A stretch of DNA of 64,000 bases, from assembly GCF_002979865.1 (NCBI RefSeq), contig NZ_PCPZ01000003.1:310001-374000 (forward strand), written 5' to 3'. The notes below the pieces were generated by a model. That model was not told the origin of the DNA. It saw nothing but the letters and a program-made list of their open reading frames with translations, and made no database searches. The DNA comes from Arthrobacter sp. MYb214 (GTDB lineage: Bacteria; Actinomycetota; Actinomycetes; Actinomycetales; Micrococcaceae). The translations under genes and the position numbers were made by a program. Below are positions 34,701 to 41,922 of this stretch, piece after piece (the first letter of the stretch is position 1; each line of letters begins with the position of its first letter).

Positions 34701-34706
34701 ACTAGC
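34701..34706. repeat. Left target-site duplication copy (ACTAGC)
   Basis: ACTAGC abuts the left inverted repeat; ACTGGC abuts the right one at 37147-37152. Five of six bases match, and NCTAGN is the known preferred target of IS481-type elements. The TAG inside this copy (read on the minus strand) supplies the transposase stop codon. Confidence 0.7.
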
Positions 34707-35696
34707 TGTGAGGTCCAGGGACATTGTTTAGTCGGGCGAAGGGTGCGCAGCCAATCGCTGAGTGGTGTCGGTGGTGGTTGTAGAAGTGGAGCCAGCCGGG
34801 CAGAGCCAGGCGTCGCTCGGCGTTTGAACCGTAAAACTTGGCATAAGCCCACCCGCCCCCGAGTGTGCGGTGGAACCGCTCGATCGTCCCGTTCGTCTGC
34901 GGCTGGTAGGGAGGTGCTCGCTTGTGTCTGATGCCAAGCCGAGCGCAGAAGTCCCTCCAAAGGTGGGATCTGTAGGCCGACCCATTGTCGGATAGGACTC
35001 GCTCGACGGTCACGCCCCGTTCAGCGAACCAGGCCACAGCGCGTTCGAGAACTCCCACCGCTGTGCTTGCCCGCTCGTCCATGCAGATCTCTGCATAAGC
35101 GGCTCGGGGGTGGTCGTCGATCACTGTGTGAACGAACGCCGTTCCAGTCCGCGGCTTGTGGTCTTTGCCTCTGGGCAGTCCCGGAGTGGCGGTTCTGTTC
35201 CGTGCGCCTTGCTGCCGACCAACGTAACGATGTCCACCACCGTCGGGGATATTCCCGAACTTCGTGACATCGACATGGATCAACGATCCCGGATAAGGGT
35301 GCCCATGTCGCCGCAAGGGCTCACCAGTGACACGATCGATACGGGAGAGGCGGTTCACGCGGCAACGGGCGAGGACCGCGTGAACCCTGGACGCCGGGAG
35401 ACCAAGTCACGCAGCGATCTGGGCTGGACCAGCCGAAGTCGCAAGCGCAGATTGATGATCTGCTTCTTCTAGGCATGCTCGGGCGTCCTGCCTGGACTGC
35501 AATGCGGCCTGCTGGAGCGATCCTGCATCCCATGCCCACCCTCTTCCCGTCAACGACCGGCCCCCCCCTTCCGGGCAGTGATCGGAGAGAGCATATACAT
35601 CTTCGCTGTCATCGTGGCCGGATAGCCGTCTTCAACAATCAGACGGGCTATCCGGAGACGGGTACGAGGCGTGAACAGCGCATTTGGATCTGTCAT
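34702..35696 (-). pseudogene. IS481-family transposase, decayed
   Basis: The N-terminus from ATG 35696 reads MTDPNALFTPRTRLRIARLI, the HTH end of IS481 transposases. The same phase then meets TGA (after ITARKGGAGR), continues REEGGHGMQDRSSRPHCSPG, meets TAG, then gives KKQIINLRLRLRL. A frameshift moves to the final phase, which has another TGA (AQIAA*LGLPASRVHAVL). The DDE catalytic part is intact from residue NRLSRIDRVTGEP onward: HVDVTKFG, VLSDNGSAYRS, YQPQTNGTIERFH. At least three stops and a frameshift make it non-functional. A run of eight G near 35565 lies close to the first lesion. The ATG overlaps the exporter stop as ATGA. Confidence 0.9.
34707..34728 (+). repeat. Left terminal inverted repeat
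   Basis: TGTGAGGTCCAGGGACATTG and following TT match the right end except at two positions. It overlaps the last codons of the transposase reading frame. Confidence 0.85.
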
Positions 35697-36871
35697 CGAT
35701 TGGCCTCCGCAGTGGTTTCCAAAAGCGTGCGCCGGCTCAGCACCATGGTCAAGAGCGCGGCCGCCGCCAATGCCGCGGCCACCCAGACCGGCGCGAGCAC
35801 CCCCAACCCTGCCGCGAGCCCGAACGCGCCAAGCACAGGACCCGCCGCGGCACCGAGGTTCAATGCCGCGGTTGCGTACGAACCGCCCATCGTTGGAGCA
35901 GCCGACGCTGCATACAGCACACGCGTGATCAAGGTGCTGCCAACGCCGAACGACAGGAAGCCCTGAACGAAGACGAGGACGATAAGCGCAACGGGATGCG
36001 ACGCGACCAATGCCAATCCGATCCATCCTGTCAGCAGCAGCGGGCCGCCGACTGCAAGCACGACGCCGGGGCGTTGATCTGACAGTCTCCCAGCGATCGT
36101 GACGCCAAGGAATGATCCGACGCCGAACATCACCAGTGCGAAGGACACCCACCCATCAGCCATCCCCGCAGTCTCGGTCACTACGGGGGCGAGGAAGGTG
36201 AACGCCGCAAAGGTCCCTCCGTTGATCAGCGCTCCAAGTGCCATGGCCAGGATGAGCCGCGGCGTCGCCAACTGGCTGAGCTCGGCACGAAGCCTTGGCG
36301 AGGACCCGGCAGTTGCGGTCTGACCGGCATTGTTCGTGATCCCTCGAACGACTCCGAAGACCGCCGGAATACAGAGGATGGCGACTGCCCAGAACGTCGT
36401 TCGCCAGCCCAACGCTGTGCCGAGCAGAGACCCAGCGGGGACACCCGCGACCGTTGCGATCGTCGTGCCGGAGAGCAGGATCGACAGTGCACGCCCCTTC
36501 TGGTTCGCTGGCACGAGAGTAGTGGCCGTGCTCAGTGCTACGGCGAGGAATCCTGCGTTTGCAAGAGCGCTGAGCACCCGGGTGATGAGGAGGAGAGCGA
36601 ACACGGGTGTCATCGCTCCGATGACGTGGCTTCCCGCGAACACGAGAAGGCAGACGATCAACGTGAGCCGCGGTGGCCAACGGCGAGCGAATGCGGCCAT
36701 CACTGGCGCGCCGATGACCATACCGATCGCGAAGGCCGAGGTCAGCAGGCCCGCCGTGCCGACCGAGACGTCAAGCTCGGTCGCGATCGCGGGGAGCAAT
36801 CCCGCGAGCATGAATTCTGAAGTGCCCATGACGAAAACCGCCAAGGCAAGCATGTAGAGAGCAAAAGGCAT
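35693..36871 (-). CDS. cmx: Chloramphenicol exporter, MFS family (Cmx/CmlR-like)
   Basis: A 392-residue 12-helix drug:H+ antiporter, intact. It begins MPFALYMLALAVFVMGTSEF, then MLAGLLPAIATELDVS, which I recall as nearly identical to corynebacterial Cmx and close to Streptomyces CmlR. Motif C of drug antiporters lies in helix 5 (GTTIATVAGVPAGSLLGTAL). It sits inside the IS481-type element, upstream of the transposase, and its TGA overlaps the transposase ATG. A leader peptide frame and hairpin precede it, suggesting drug-inducible translation. Predicted phenotype: chloramphenicol resistance by efflux. Identity to Cmx is from memory, not from a search. Confidence 0.9.
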   Translation of the reverse strand: MPFALYMLALAVFVMGTSEFMLAGLLPAIATELDVSVGTAGLLTSAFAIGMVIGAPVMAAFARRWPPRLTLIVCLLVFAGSHVIGAMTPVFALLLITRVLSALANAGFLAVALSTATTLVPANQKGRALSILLSGTTIATVAGVPAGSLLGTALGWRTTFWAVAILCIPAVFGVVRGITNNAGQTATAGSSPRLRAELSQLATPRLILAMALGALINGGTFAAFTFLAPVVTETAGMADGWVSFALVMFGVGSFLGVTIAGRLSDQRPGVVLAVGGPLLLTGWIGLALVASHPVALIVLVFVQGFLSFGVGSTLITRVLYAASAAPTMGGSYATAALNLGAAAGPVLGAFGLAAGLGVLAPVWVAAALAAAALLTMVLSRRTLLETTAEANR

Positions 36872-36892
36872 CGAGTACTCCGAGGTGAGAAA

Positions 36893-36946
36893 TCAAGAAA
36901 TGGTTCTTCTTGTCACCACGGCCAGCACCCCGGGTACGCCAGACAT
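36893..36946 (-). CDS. Possible 17-residue leader peptide of cmx attenuator
   Basis: ATG 36946 to TGA 36893 encodes MSGVPGVLAVVTRRTIS, ending 22 bases before the cmx ATG. Its ribosome site is weak (GTGTGGGCGT). Just upstream the transcript folds ACGCCCAC/GTGGGCGT, and within its end CAAGAA/TTCTTG can pair. Translational attenuation by a short leader is established for other chloramphenicol exporters and acetyltransferases; its use here is inference. Confidence 0.45.
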   Translation of the reverse strand: MSGVPGVLAVVTRRTIS

Positions 36947-36969
36947 ACGCCCACACAGATCGTGGGCGT
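36947..36969 (-). promoter_or_regulatory. 8-bp perfect hairpin in cmx leader
   Basis: ACGCCCAC and GTGGGCGT pair around a 7-base loop, directly overlapping the ribosome site of the possible leader peptide. It may tune leader or exporter expression. Confidence 0.5.
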
Positions 36970-37124
36970 CGTAACTACTGGTTGAAGGGGCTGGCGGTAT
37001 GACCGACAACCCCGGACTTGTCTGACTCGGGACTCGACATATCCCGAACTCTACAGCGCTCGACTGCGCGTGGTGTGGATAGACACGTCCCTAATCGGCA
37101 CGACGTCGTTGCGCGCGGGGGCAG

Positions 37125-37146
37125 AACACTGTCCCTGGACATCACA
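37125..37146 (-). repeat. Right terminal inverted repeat
   Basis: On the minus strand: TGTGATGTCCAGGGACAGTG then TT. It mirrors the left end and is flanked by ACTGGC. Confidence 0.85.
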
Positions 37147-37512
37147 ACTGGCTCTGGAAGCGGCAACGATCTGCCCGCAGCTGCGGCGAACAGCAAGCAC
37201 GGCTGTGGACCTTGGAAATGCGGTCCGTTCCGGCGTACATACGAAGCCTAGCGACGGGCAGTCCGCGGCAGACCAAACAAACTACTGACTAGGCCGGAAG
37301 CTAAGTTCAAAAAGCTCTCCTCTGAGCCTGAAAATTAGCTGAGAACCCAGGGGCACCCCTCCCGGTCGTAGACCAAGTGGCCTAGATTTAAAGCACACTC
37401 CGCTTCTCAACGACGGCGAACCTTGCCTGCTGGCAGACTCATCGGCAATCTGCGAAGTGGCGTGACTTATGGGGTGCACTCGAGAGTTACGAACAAAGTG
37501 GAGGTAGTACTA
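37147..37512. other. Intergenic stretch right of the mobile element
   Basis: About 365 bases between the element's right end and the next gene. No frame has both a start signal and protein-like composition. The promoter of the 37513 gene should lie in the last 150 bases. Confidence 0.5.
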
Positions 37513-37941
37513 ATGCCAGGACGTATAGTCAGGTCCAAGACTGCTGAACGTGTCGCCGAACTCCTGGGGTCGCGCGAAGGACGCTCCCATCTGAGCGAGT
37601 ACGGGTGGATCCAAGGAATGCCCGTGATCATTGCACAACTCAACGAGCCGGTAGACGACGTCATGGGCCTCGCTTCCGTTCACAATTGCGCTGTTCTCGT
37701 GGCGATACTGGACGCCCAGGGCGAGCAGCTTCGTTTCATCCATGTCTCGCCTCCCAACGGTGCTCTCCAGATCGTCGATGAGACTCCTGCGAATACCCGG
37801 ATCTGCACGCTCTTCGAGCAAGCGGAGGAAAGCGGCATGCTGGCCTTCCGAGTTCGGTATTGGACCCACACGGCAATTGCCAACGCCCTGCCAGTCTTCA
37901 CCCCGGAAGAACAGTGGCCGCTGGCGATGACGCGCAGCTAG
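37513..37941 (+). CDS. Hypothetical protein, 142 residues
   Basis: Start ATG 37513 with GGAGG nine bases upstream; the frame is open from 37423. Soluble, mixed alpha/beta, no membrane segment. It begins MPGRIVRSKTAERVAELLGS, then SEYGWIQGMPVIIAQLNEPV. A central hydrophobic core, VHNCAVLVAILDAQGEQLRF, may be a sheet. I recognise no family. It stands alone between the mobile element and a terminator shared with the aldehyde dehydrogenase gene, and may be accessory DNA. Confidence 0.6.
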   Translation: MPGRIVRSKTAERVAELLGSREGRSHLSEYGWIQGMPVIIAQLNEPVDDVMGLASVHNCAVLVAILDAQGEQLRFIHVSPPNGALQIVDETPANTRICTLFEQAEESGMLAFRVRYWTHTAIANALPVFTPEEQWPLAMTRS

Positions 37942-38022
37942 CTGCCGGGGCACTGGAGGCCCCGCCCAGGTGCCGCTGATTCAACGGCTCGCTGCTAACC
38001 GCATATAGGCCATTTTCGACTG

Positions 38023-38066
38023 ACGGTCCTGGCTTACCCGGAATTCTCCGGGGAAGCCAGGACCGT
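38023..38066 (+). terminator. Two-part perfect hairpin between convergent genes
   Basis: ACGGTCCTGGCTT pairs with AAGCCAGGACCGT, and inside it CCCGG pairs with CCGGG around AATTCT. It is probably bidirectional. Confidence 0.85.
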
Positions 38067-38083
38067 TGCCGCAATCCCCTGTC

Positions 38084-39460
38084 TTAGCGCCCAGCGATCT
38101 TCACCAGCTTGTGGTTGATGAATTCGTCCATGCCGTACTTGCCCAGCTCGCGGCCGATGCCCGAGCGCTTCACGCCGCCAAAAGGCAGCTCAGGGTAGGA
38201 AGCCGAAGGCTCGTTGACGGCCACCATGCCGCTTTGCAGCTGCACGGAAACGCGCTCTGCGCGTTCCATGTCCTGGGTGTGGATGGAAGCTCCCAGCCCG
38301 TAGTCGGTGTTGTTGGCCAGGGCCACGGCTTCTTCTTCGCCATCTACCTTGTAGAGCACGGCGACCGGGCCGAAGAGCTCCTCGGAGAAGGCACGCATCT
38401 CGGGAGTCACCCCGGCGAGGATGGTCGGCTCGTAGAATGCGCCCGCGCCCTGGATCGGCTTGCCGCCGGCCAAGACCTGGGCACCCTTGTCGATGGCATC
38501 CTGCACCTGTGCGGCCAAGCCGTCGCGGGCAGCGGCCGAAGACAGCGGGCCAAGGAAGTTCTCCGGCTGGGCCGGGTCGCCCACCTTGATTCCGGCCACC
38601 TGCTCCACCAGCGCTTGGGAGAAGTCCTCGTAGACCGAGGAATCGATGATGAAGCGCTTGGCCGCGTTGCAGGCCTGGCCGGTGTTCCCGAAGCGGGCGC
38701 GCATGCCCAGCTTGGCGGTGCGCGCCACGTCCGCGTCGTCGAAGACCACGAATGGATCCGAGCCGCCCAGTTCCAGCACCACCTTCTTCAGGTTGCGCCC
38801 GGCAATCTCTGCCACGGCGGATCCGGCGCGCTCGGAACCGGTCAGGGATACTCCCTGCACCCGGCGGTCGGCGATGATGTCCGCGACCTGGTCATTGGTG
38901 GCGAAGATGTTCACATACGCACCCTGCGGGGCCCCTGCTTCCTTGAAGATCTCCTCCATGGCCAGCGCCGACTCCGGGCACTGCGGCGCGTGCTTGAGCA
39001 GGATGGTGTTGCCGTTCATCAGGTTCGGCCCGGCGAAGCGTGCCACCTGGTAGTACGGGAAATTCCACGGCATGATGCCCAGCAGCGCGCCGACCGCTTC
39101 CTTGCGCACCAGCGCCTTGCCGCCCGAAGCGATCTCCAGCTCCTCGTCGGCCAGGTACCCCGGGCCGTTCTTGGCATAGTAGCGGTAGATCGCCGCCACG
39201 ATGCCGATTTCCCCCAGCGACTGCTTGATGGGCTTGCCCATCTCGCGGGTGATGATCGCGGCCAGCTGATCGGCGCGTGCCTCGTAGATGTCAGCCACCC
39301 GCTCCAGCAGGGCGACGCGTTCCTCCAGTGCGGAGACCGACCACTGGGTGTAGGCGTTGTGCGCCTCGGCGATGGCATCCTGGATCTGCGCATCGGTGGC
39401 AGTCGGGTAGGTTGCTTCGACTACGCCGGTGGCGGGGTTGGTAACGGCATAAGTGGACAT
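38084..39460 (-). CDS. gabD: NAD(P)-dependent succinate-semialdehyde dehydrogenase-like aldehyde dehydrogenase
   Basis: A 458-residue ALDH from ATG 39460 with AAGGAGC upstream; open frame beyond has no start. Catalytic Glu230 (VLELGG) and nucleophile Cys264 (GNTGQACN) are in place, as are PWNFPYYQ for cofactor/substrate access. The short length and C-terminus ([17 protein letters not shown]) fit the GabD1-type SSADH group of Actinobacteria and cyanobacteria. No GABA transaminase is adjacent, so it may act on succinate semialdehyde from another route. Confidence 0.88.
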   Translation of the reverse strand: MSTYAVTNPATGVVEATYPTATDAQIQDAIAEAHNAYTQWSVSALEERVALLERVADIYEARADQLAAIITREMGKPIKQSLGEIGIVAAIYRYYAKNGPGYLADEELEIASGGKALVRKEAVGALLGIMPWNFPYYQVARFAGPNLMNGNTILLKHAPQCPESALAMEEIFKEAGAPQGAYVNIFATNDQVADIIADRRVQGVSLTGSERAGSAVAEIAGRNLKKVVLELGGSDPFVVFDDADVARTAKLGMRARFGNTGQACNAAKRFIIDSSVYEDFSQALVEQVAGIKVGDPAQPENFLGPLSSAAARDGLAAQVQDAIDKGAQVLAGGKPIQGAGAFYEPTILAGVTPEMRAFSEELFGPVAVLYKVDGEEEAVALANNTDYGLGASIHTQDMERAERVSVQLQSGMVAVNEPSASYPELPFGGVKRSGIGRELGKYGMDEFINHKLVKIAGR

Positions 39461-39890
39461 GGTGCTCCTTCGAAGATTCGCTTGTTGGACACTTAGCGCC
39501 CAGTCTTCCAGCTCCCGTCGCCAATGCCCCGGACTCGTCGGGTATTGGCGTGTTCGCCACGGAAACTGCCGCTGCTCCTCCAAAGCCGCGGACTGGGCCG
39601 CAGCAGGGATTGCAGTACTGCTGGACTCCTCGCAGCTGCGCCGGGTGGTGCGCTGGACGCTCGGGATCCGGCTCGATCCTACTCGCTTGCCTCCTGCTTT
39701 CCTGGAAGCTCCGAGCTGTCGCCACCGAACCTGAATGCTTCCTGCGGATTGGCCGCGATCTGTGACCTGCGGCGCGCTCTTGCCTAGCGTCGTAGGCAAC
39801 CAGCAGCGCTCCGCACGGACTGCGGAGCCGAATGCGCGGCCACCTGCCGCGCCACCCGCAGCTGACGACAGCAGCAGAGGAAGGGAAGAC

Positions 39891-40763
39891 ATGAGCACCA
39901 ACGATTACACCAGTTCGAATCCATTCCCCGATGACCCGCGCAGCACCCCGCAACCCGGAACCGTCCGCCACGGCTTGAACGATCCGGATCCGTTGACCGA
40001 GCCGCAAACCGACCTGTTCCCTTCGGGCACTGTCGAACCGGTACCGGCCGACGCGCATGATTCCGATGACCGGCAGTCCGCAGGAAGCGGCAGTACGTCG
40101 GGCAAAGCGCAGGCAGCCCAGGATCTGGCGCGCGAGGGCCAGGAATCCGCCACCCACGTGCTTGACAGCGCCAAGCAGGAAGCCTCGATGCTCGCGGAGC
40201 AGGCCAAGGACCAGGCCACCCACCTGTGGGATGAACTCGGCTCCGACCTTAAGGAGCAGACCTCCGCGCAGCAGCGGAAGGTCGCGGCCAACCTGCGCGA
40301 CATCAGCGATGAGTTCCGCGCCATGCTCGACCAGTCCAGCGCGAGCGGAACCGCCTCCATGCTGGTGGACCAGGCTTCGCATCACAGCGGACAGGCCGCC
40401 GATTGGCTCGAACAGCGCGAGCCGCACGACTTGCTGGATGCGGTCAAGGGCTTTGCACGCAAACGCCCTGCGGCCTTCTTGGGGCTGGCGCTGGGCGCCG
40501 GCCTGCTGGCAGGACGCATGACCCGGAATGCCAGCGAGCCGAAGGAAGGCACAGTGCACCGCGACCAGGAACCGCGCCCCGGCACCACCAGTGCACCGAA
40601 CGCCTCGGCCGGAGATGGGCCAGGTCCGGTGCGGGTTGACCCGTCCTTCCAGGGAACCACCCGCGTGGATTCGGCAGGCAACCCGCTGCATGCCGATTCG
40701 GTGGACGTTGACCCGCTGCGCTCCTACCCTCCTGGGGATCCGCGCAGCACCGACTACCGCTAG
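39891..40763 (+). CDS. Hydrophilic protein with apolipoprotein/LEA-like helical core and one membrane helix
   Basis: A 290-residue protein from ATG 39891 with GAGGAAGGGAAG upstream. An acidic, disordered N-terminus (about 75 residues) leads to a long amphipathic helical stretch (AAQDLAREGQESATHVLDSA, then KDQATHLWDELGSDLKEQTS). A hydrophobic segment lies near 195-212 (AAFLGLALGAGLLAGRM), and the tail is disordered and Pro/Asp-rich. It is the first gene of a unit with the holin-like and DUF3618 genes, an arrangement common in Actinobacteria. Envelope- or desiccation-related function is a guess. Confidence 0.75.
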   Translation: MSTNDYTSSNPFPDDPRSTPQPGTVRHGLNDPDPLTEPQTDLFPSGTVEPVPADAHDSDDRQSAGSGSTSGKAQAAQDLAREGQESATHVLDSAKQEASMLAEQAKDQATHLWDELGSDLKEQTSAQQRKVAANLRDISDEFRAMLDQSSASGTASMLVDQASHHSGQAADWLEQREPHDLLDAVKGFARKRPAAFLGLALGAGLLAGRMTRNASEPKEGTVHRDQEPRPGTTSAPNASAGDGPGPVRVDPSFQGTTRVDSAGNPLHADSVDVDPLRSYPPGDPRSTDYR

Positions 40764-40772
40764 GAGCATTCG

Positions 40773-41192
40773 ATGACTCACACGACGCCAGATCCCGATT
40801 CCGCAGAACATGAACGCAGTTCCCTCGGCGCCCTGTTCAATGACCTGACCCAGAACGTATCGCTGCTGGTTCGCCAAGAGATCGAGCTGGCAAAGACGGA
40901 GCTGAAGGAGTCGGCCAGCTCCGCCGGCAAGGGTGCGGGCATGTATGCCGGTGCCGGTGTTGCCGGCCACTTCGTCTTGCTGTTCCTTTCCGTTGCGGCT
41001 TTCTTCGGATTGTCGCTCTGGATTGGCTACGGCTTCTCGGCTTTGGTGGTCGCCGCCCTCTGGGCGGTGATCGGTCTGGTCTTGGCAAGTGCAGCCAAGA
41101 AGAAGATGCAAGAGATCAAGGGACTGCCTAATACGGCCGAAACAGTCAAGAGGATTCCATCAGCTTTTACTCCGAAGGATGATGCATCATGA
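40773..41192 (+). CDS. Actinobacterial holin-like protein (phage_holin_3_6/DUF1469)
   Basis: A 139-residue membrane protein, 9 bases after the previous stop. A helical cytosolic start (LGALFNDLTQNVSLLVRQEI, ELAKTELKE) is the family signature. Two hydrophobic helices follow (about 60-85 and 88-110) and then a basic tail. Despite the name these chromosomal proteins are not tied to phages; none is present here. Its stop overlaps the DUF3618 start (ATGA). Confidence 0.87.
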   Translation: MTHTTPDPDSAEHERSSLGALFNDLTQNVSLLVRQEIELAKTELKESASSAGKGAGMYAGAGVAGHFVLLFLSVAAFFGLSLWIGYGFSALVVAALWAVIGLVLASAAKKKMQEIKGLPNTAETVKRIPSAFTPKDDAS

Positions 41193-41767
41193 GCAAGAAT
41201 TCAGAAGAACTCCGCGCGGAAATCGCCCAGACACGAGGCGACATGCAACAGGATGTGGATGCGATTGCCGACAGGGTCAGTCCCAGCCACATTGCCCACC
41301 GCCAATCCGAAAAGGTCAAGGACTCATTCAGGAAGGTGAAGGACTCCGTCATGGGAACCGGTGAATCAACAAGTGACCAGCTGCACCACTACAGTGAAGA
41401 CGCCACGGAAGCCGTCAGGGACGCACCGCACAGGGTGGTGGAGCAAACCAAGGGCAATCCGCTGGCCGCCGGAATCATCGCCTTCGGGGCAGGACTGTTG
41501 GCCTCGTCGCTACTTCCGGGGACCCAGAAAGAAGCCGAGCTGGTCCAGCGGGTCAAGGACAAGGCAGAACCGCTGGCCGAAGAGGCCAAGGATGCGGCGA
41601 AGCAGATTGCCGAAGACCTGCGGGAGCCTGCGCGGCAGGCCGCCGAGGACCTGCGGGATTCCGCCCAGGAATCCGTGCAGACCGTGAAATCCGAAGCCAA
41701 CTCCGAAGCCGAGCATCTGCACGGCGAAGCGAAGGACACGGCCAAGCAGATGGGTAACGACTCCTGA
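41189..41767 (+). CDS. DUF3618 protein with long charged helical tail
   Basis: A 192-residue protein. DUF3618 opens it (SEELRAEIAQTRGDMQQDVD, AIADRVSP), then a helical linker, one hydrophobic segment (about 93-112, GIIAFGAGLLASSLLPG), and an 80-residue Ala/Glu/Lys helix of repeated AKDAAKQIAEDLREPARQAA type that resembles apolipoproteins or LEA proteins. Coupled to the holin-like gene by a 4-base overlap. Followed by a 14-bp terminator hairpin. Confidence 0.85.
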   Translation: MSKNSEELRAEIAQTRGDMQQDVDAIADRVSPSHIAHRQSEKVKDSFRKVKDSVMGTGESTSDQLHHYSEDATEAVRDAPHRVVEQTKGNPLAAGIIAFGAGLLASSLLPGTQKEAELVQRVKDKAEPLAEEAKDAAKQIAEDLREPARQAAEDLRDSAQESVQTVKSEANSEAEHLHGEAKDTAKQMGNDS

Positions 41768-41779
41768 TCCCTAGGCGCG

Positions 41780-41828
41780 GCAAGAGGCTGGTGCGTGCAA
41801 TCTCTGATTGGAACCACCAGCCTCTTGC
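41780..41828 (+). terminator. 14-bp hairpin ending the holin/DUF3618 unit
   Basis: GCAAGAGGCTGGTG and CACCAGCCTCTTGC pair across a 21-base loop, 13 bases after the DUF3618 stop. Confidence 0.75.
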
Positions 41829-41870
41829 TCTGCCCGGTAGGCGCTGAACCAGTCGGGGAATCCACCGTGA

Positions 41871-41889
41871 TTTAGCTAGCTAAGCTAAA
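41871..41889. promoter_or_regulatory. AT-rich palindrome upstream of photolyase gene
   Basis: TTTAGCTAGCTAAGCTAAA: 7-base arms (TTTAGCT/AGCTAAA) around AGCTA, 34 bases before the photolyase ATG. Likely a promoter-proximal operator, though the binding regulator is unknown. Confidence 0.5.
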
Positions 41890-41922
41890 TAACCACTAGG
41901 ATGAGTCCATGGAGAATCCCAA

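Larger units (their letters stand above)
34707..37146 (-). mobile_element. IS481-type element carrying a chloramphenicol exporter gene
   Basis: A unit of 2,440 bases. The left end (34707) reads TGTGAGGTCCAGGGACATTG. The right end, on the minus strand from 37146, reads TGTGATGTCCAGGGACAGTG. These differ at two of 20 positions. A CTAG-type 6-base target duplication flanks it (ACTAGC/ACTGGC). Inside, in minus-strand order: a 275-base leader region, an intact cmx-like MFS gene, and the broken transposase. This layout recalls Tn5564 of Corynebacterium striatum, which carries cmx with an IS481-family transposase; that comparison is from memory. Confidence 0.85.

Noticed and set aside
36975-37196. 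Minus-strand 73-codon frame near the right end of the mobile element
   Set aside because: Low-complexity, crosses the inverted repeat, and has no start signal.
39291-41111. A 606-codon minus-strand open frame
   Set aside because: Opposes the helical-protein and holin-like genes; low-complexity composition and no ribosome site.
40773-41192. Holin-like protein as sign of a prophage
   Set aside because: No phage structural, integrase or lysis genes nearby; this family is ordinary chromosomal in Actinobacteria.
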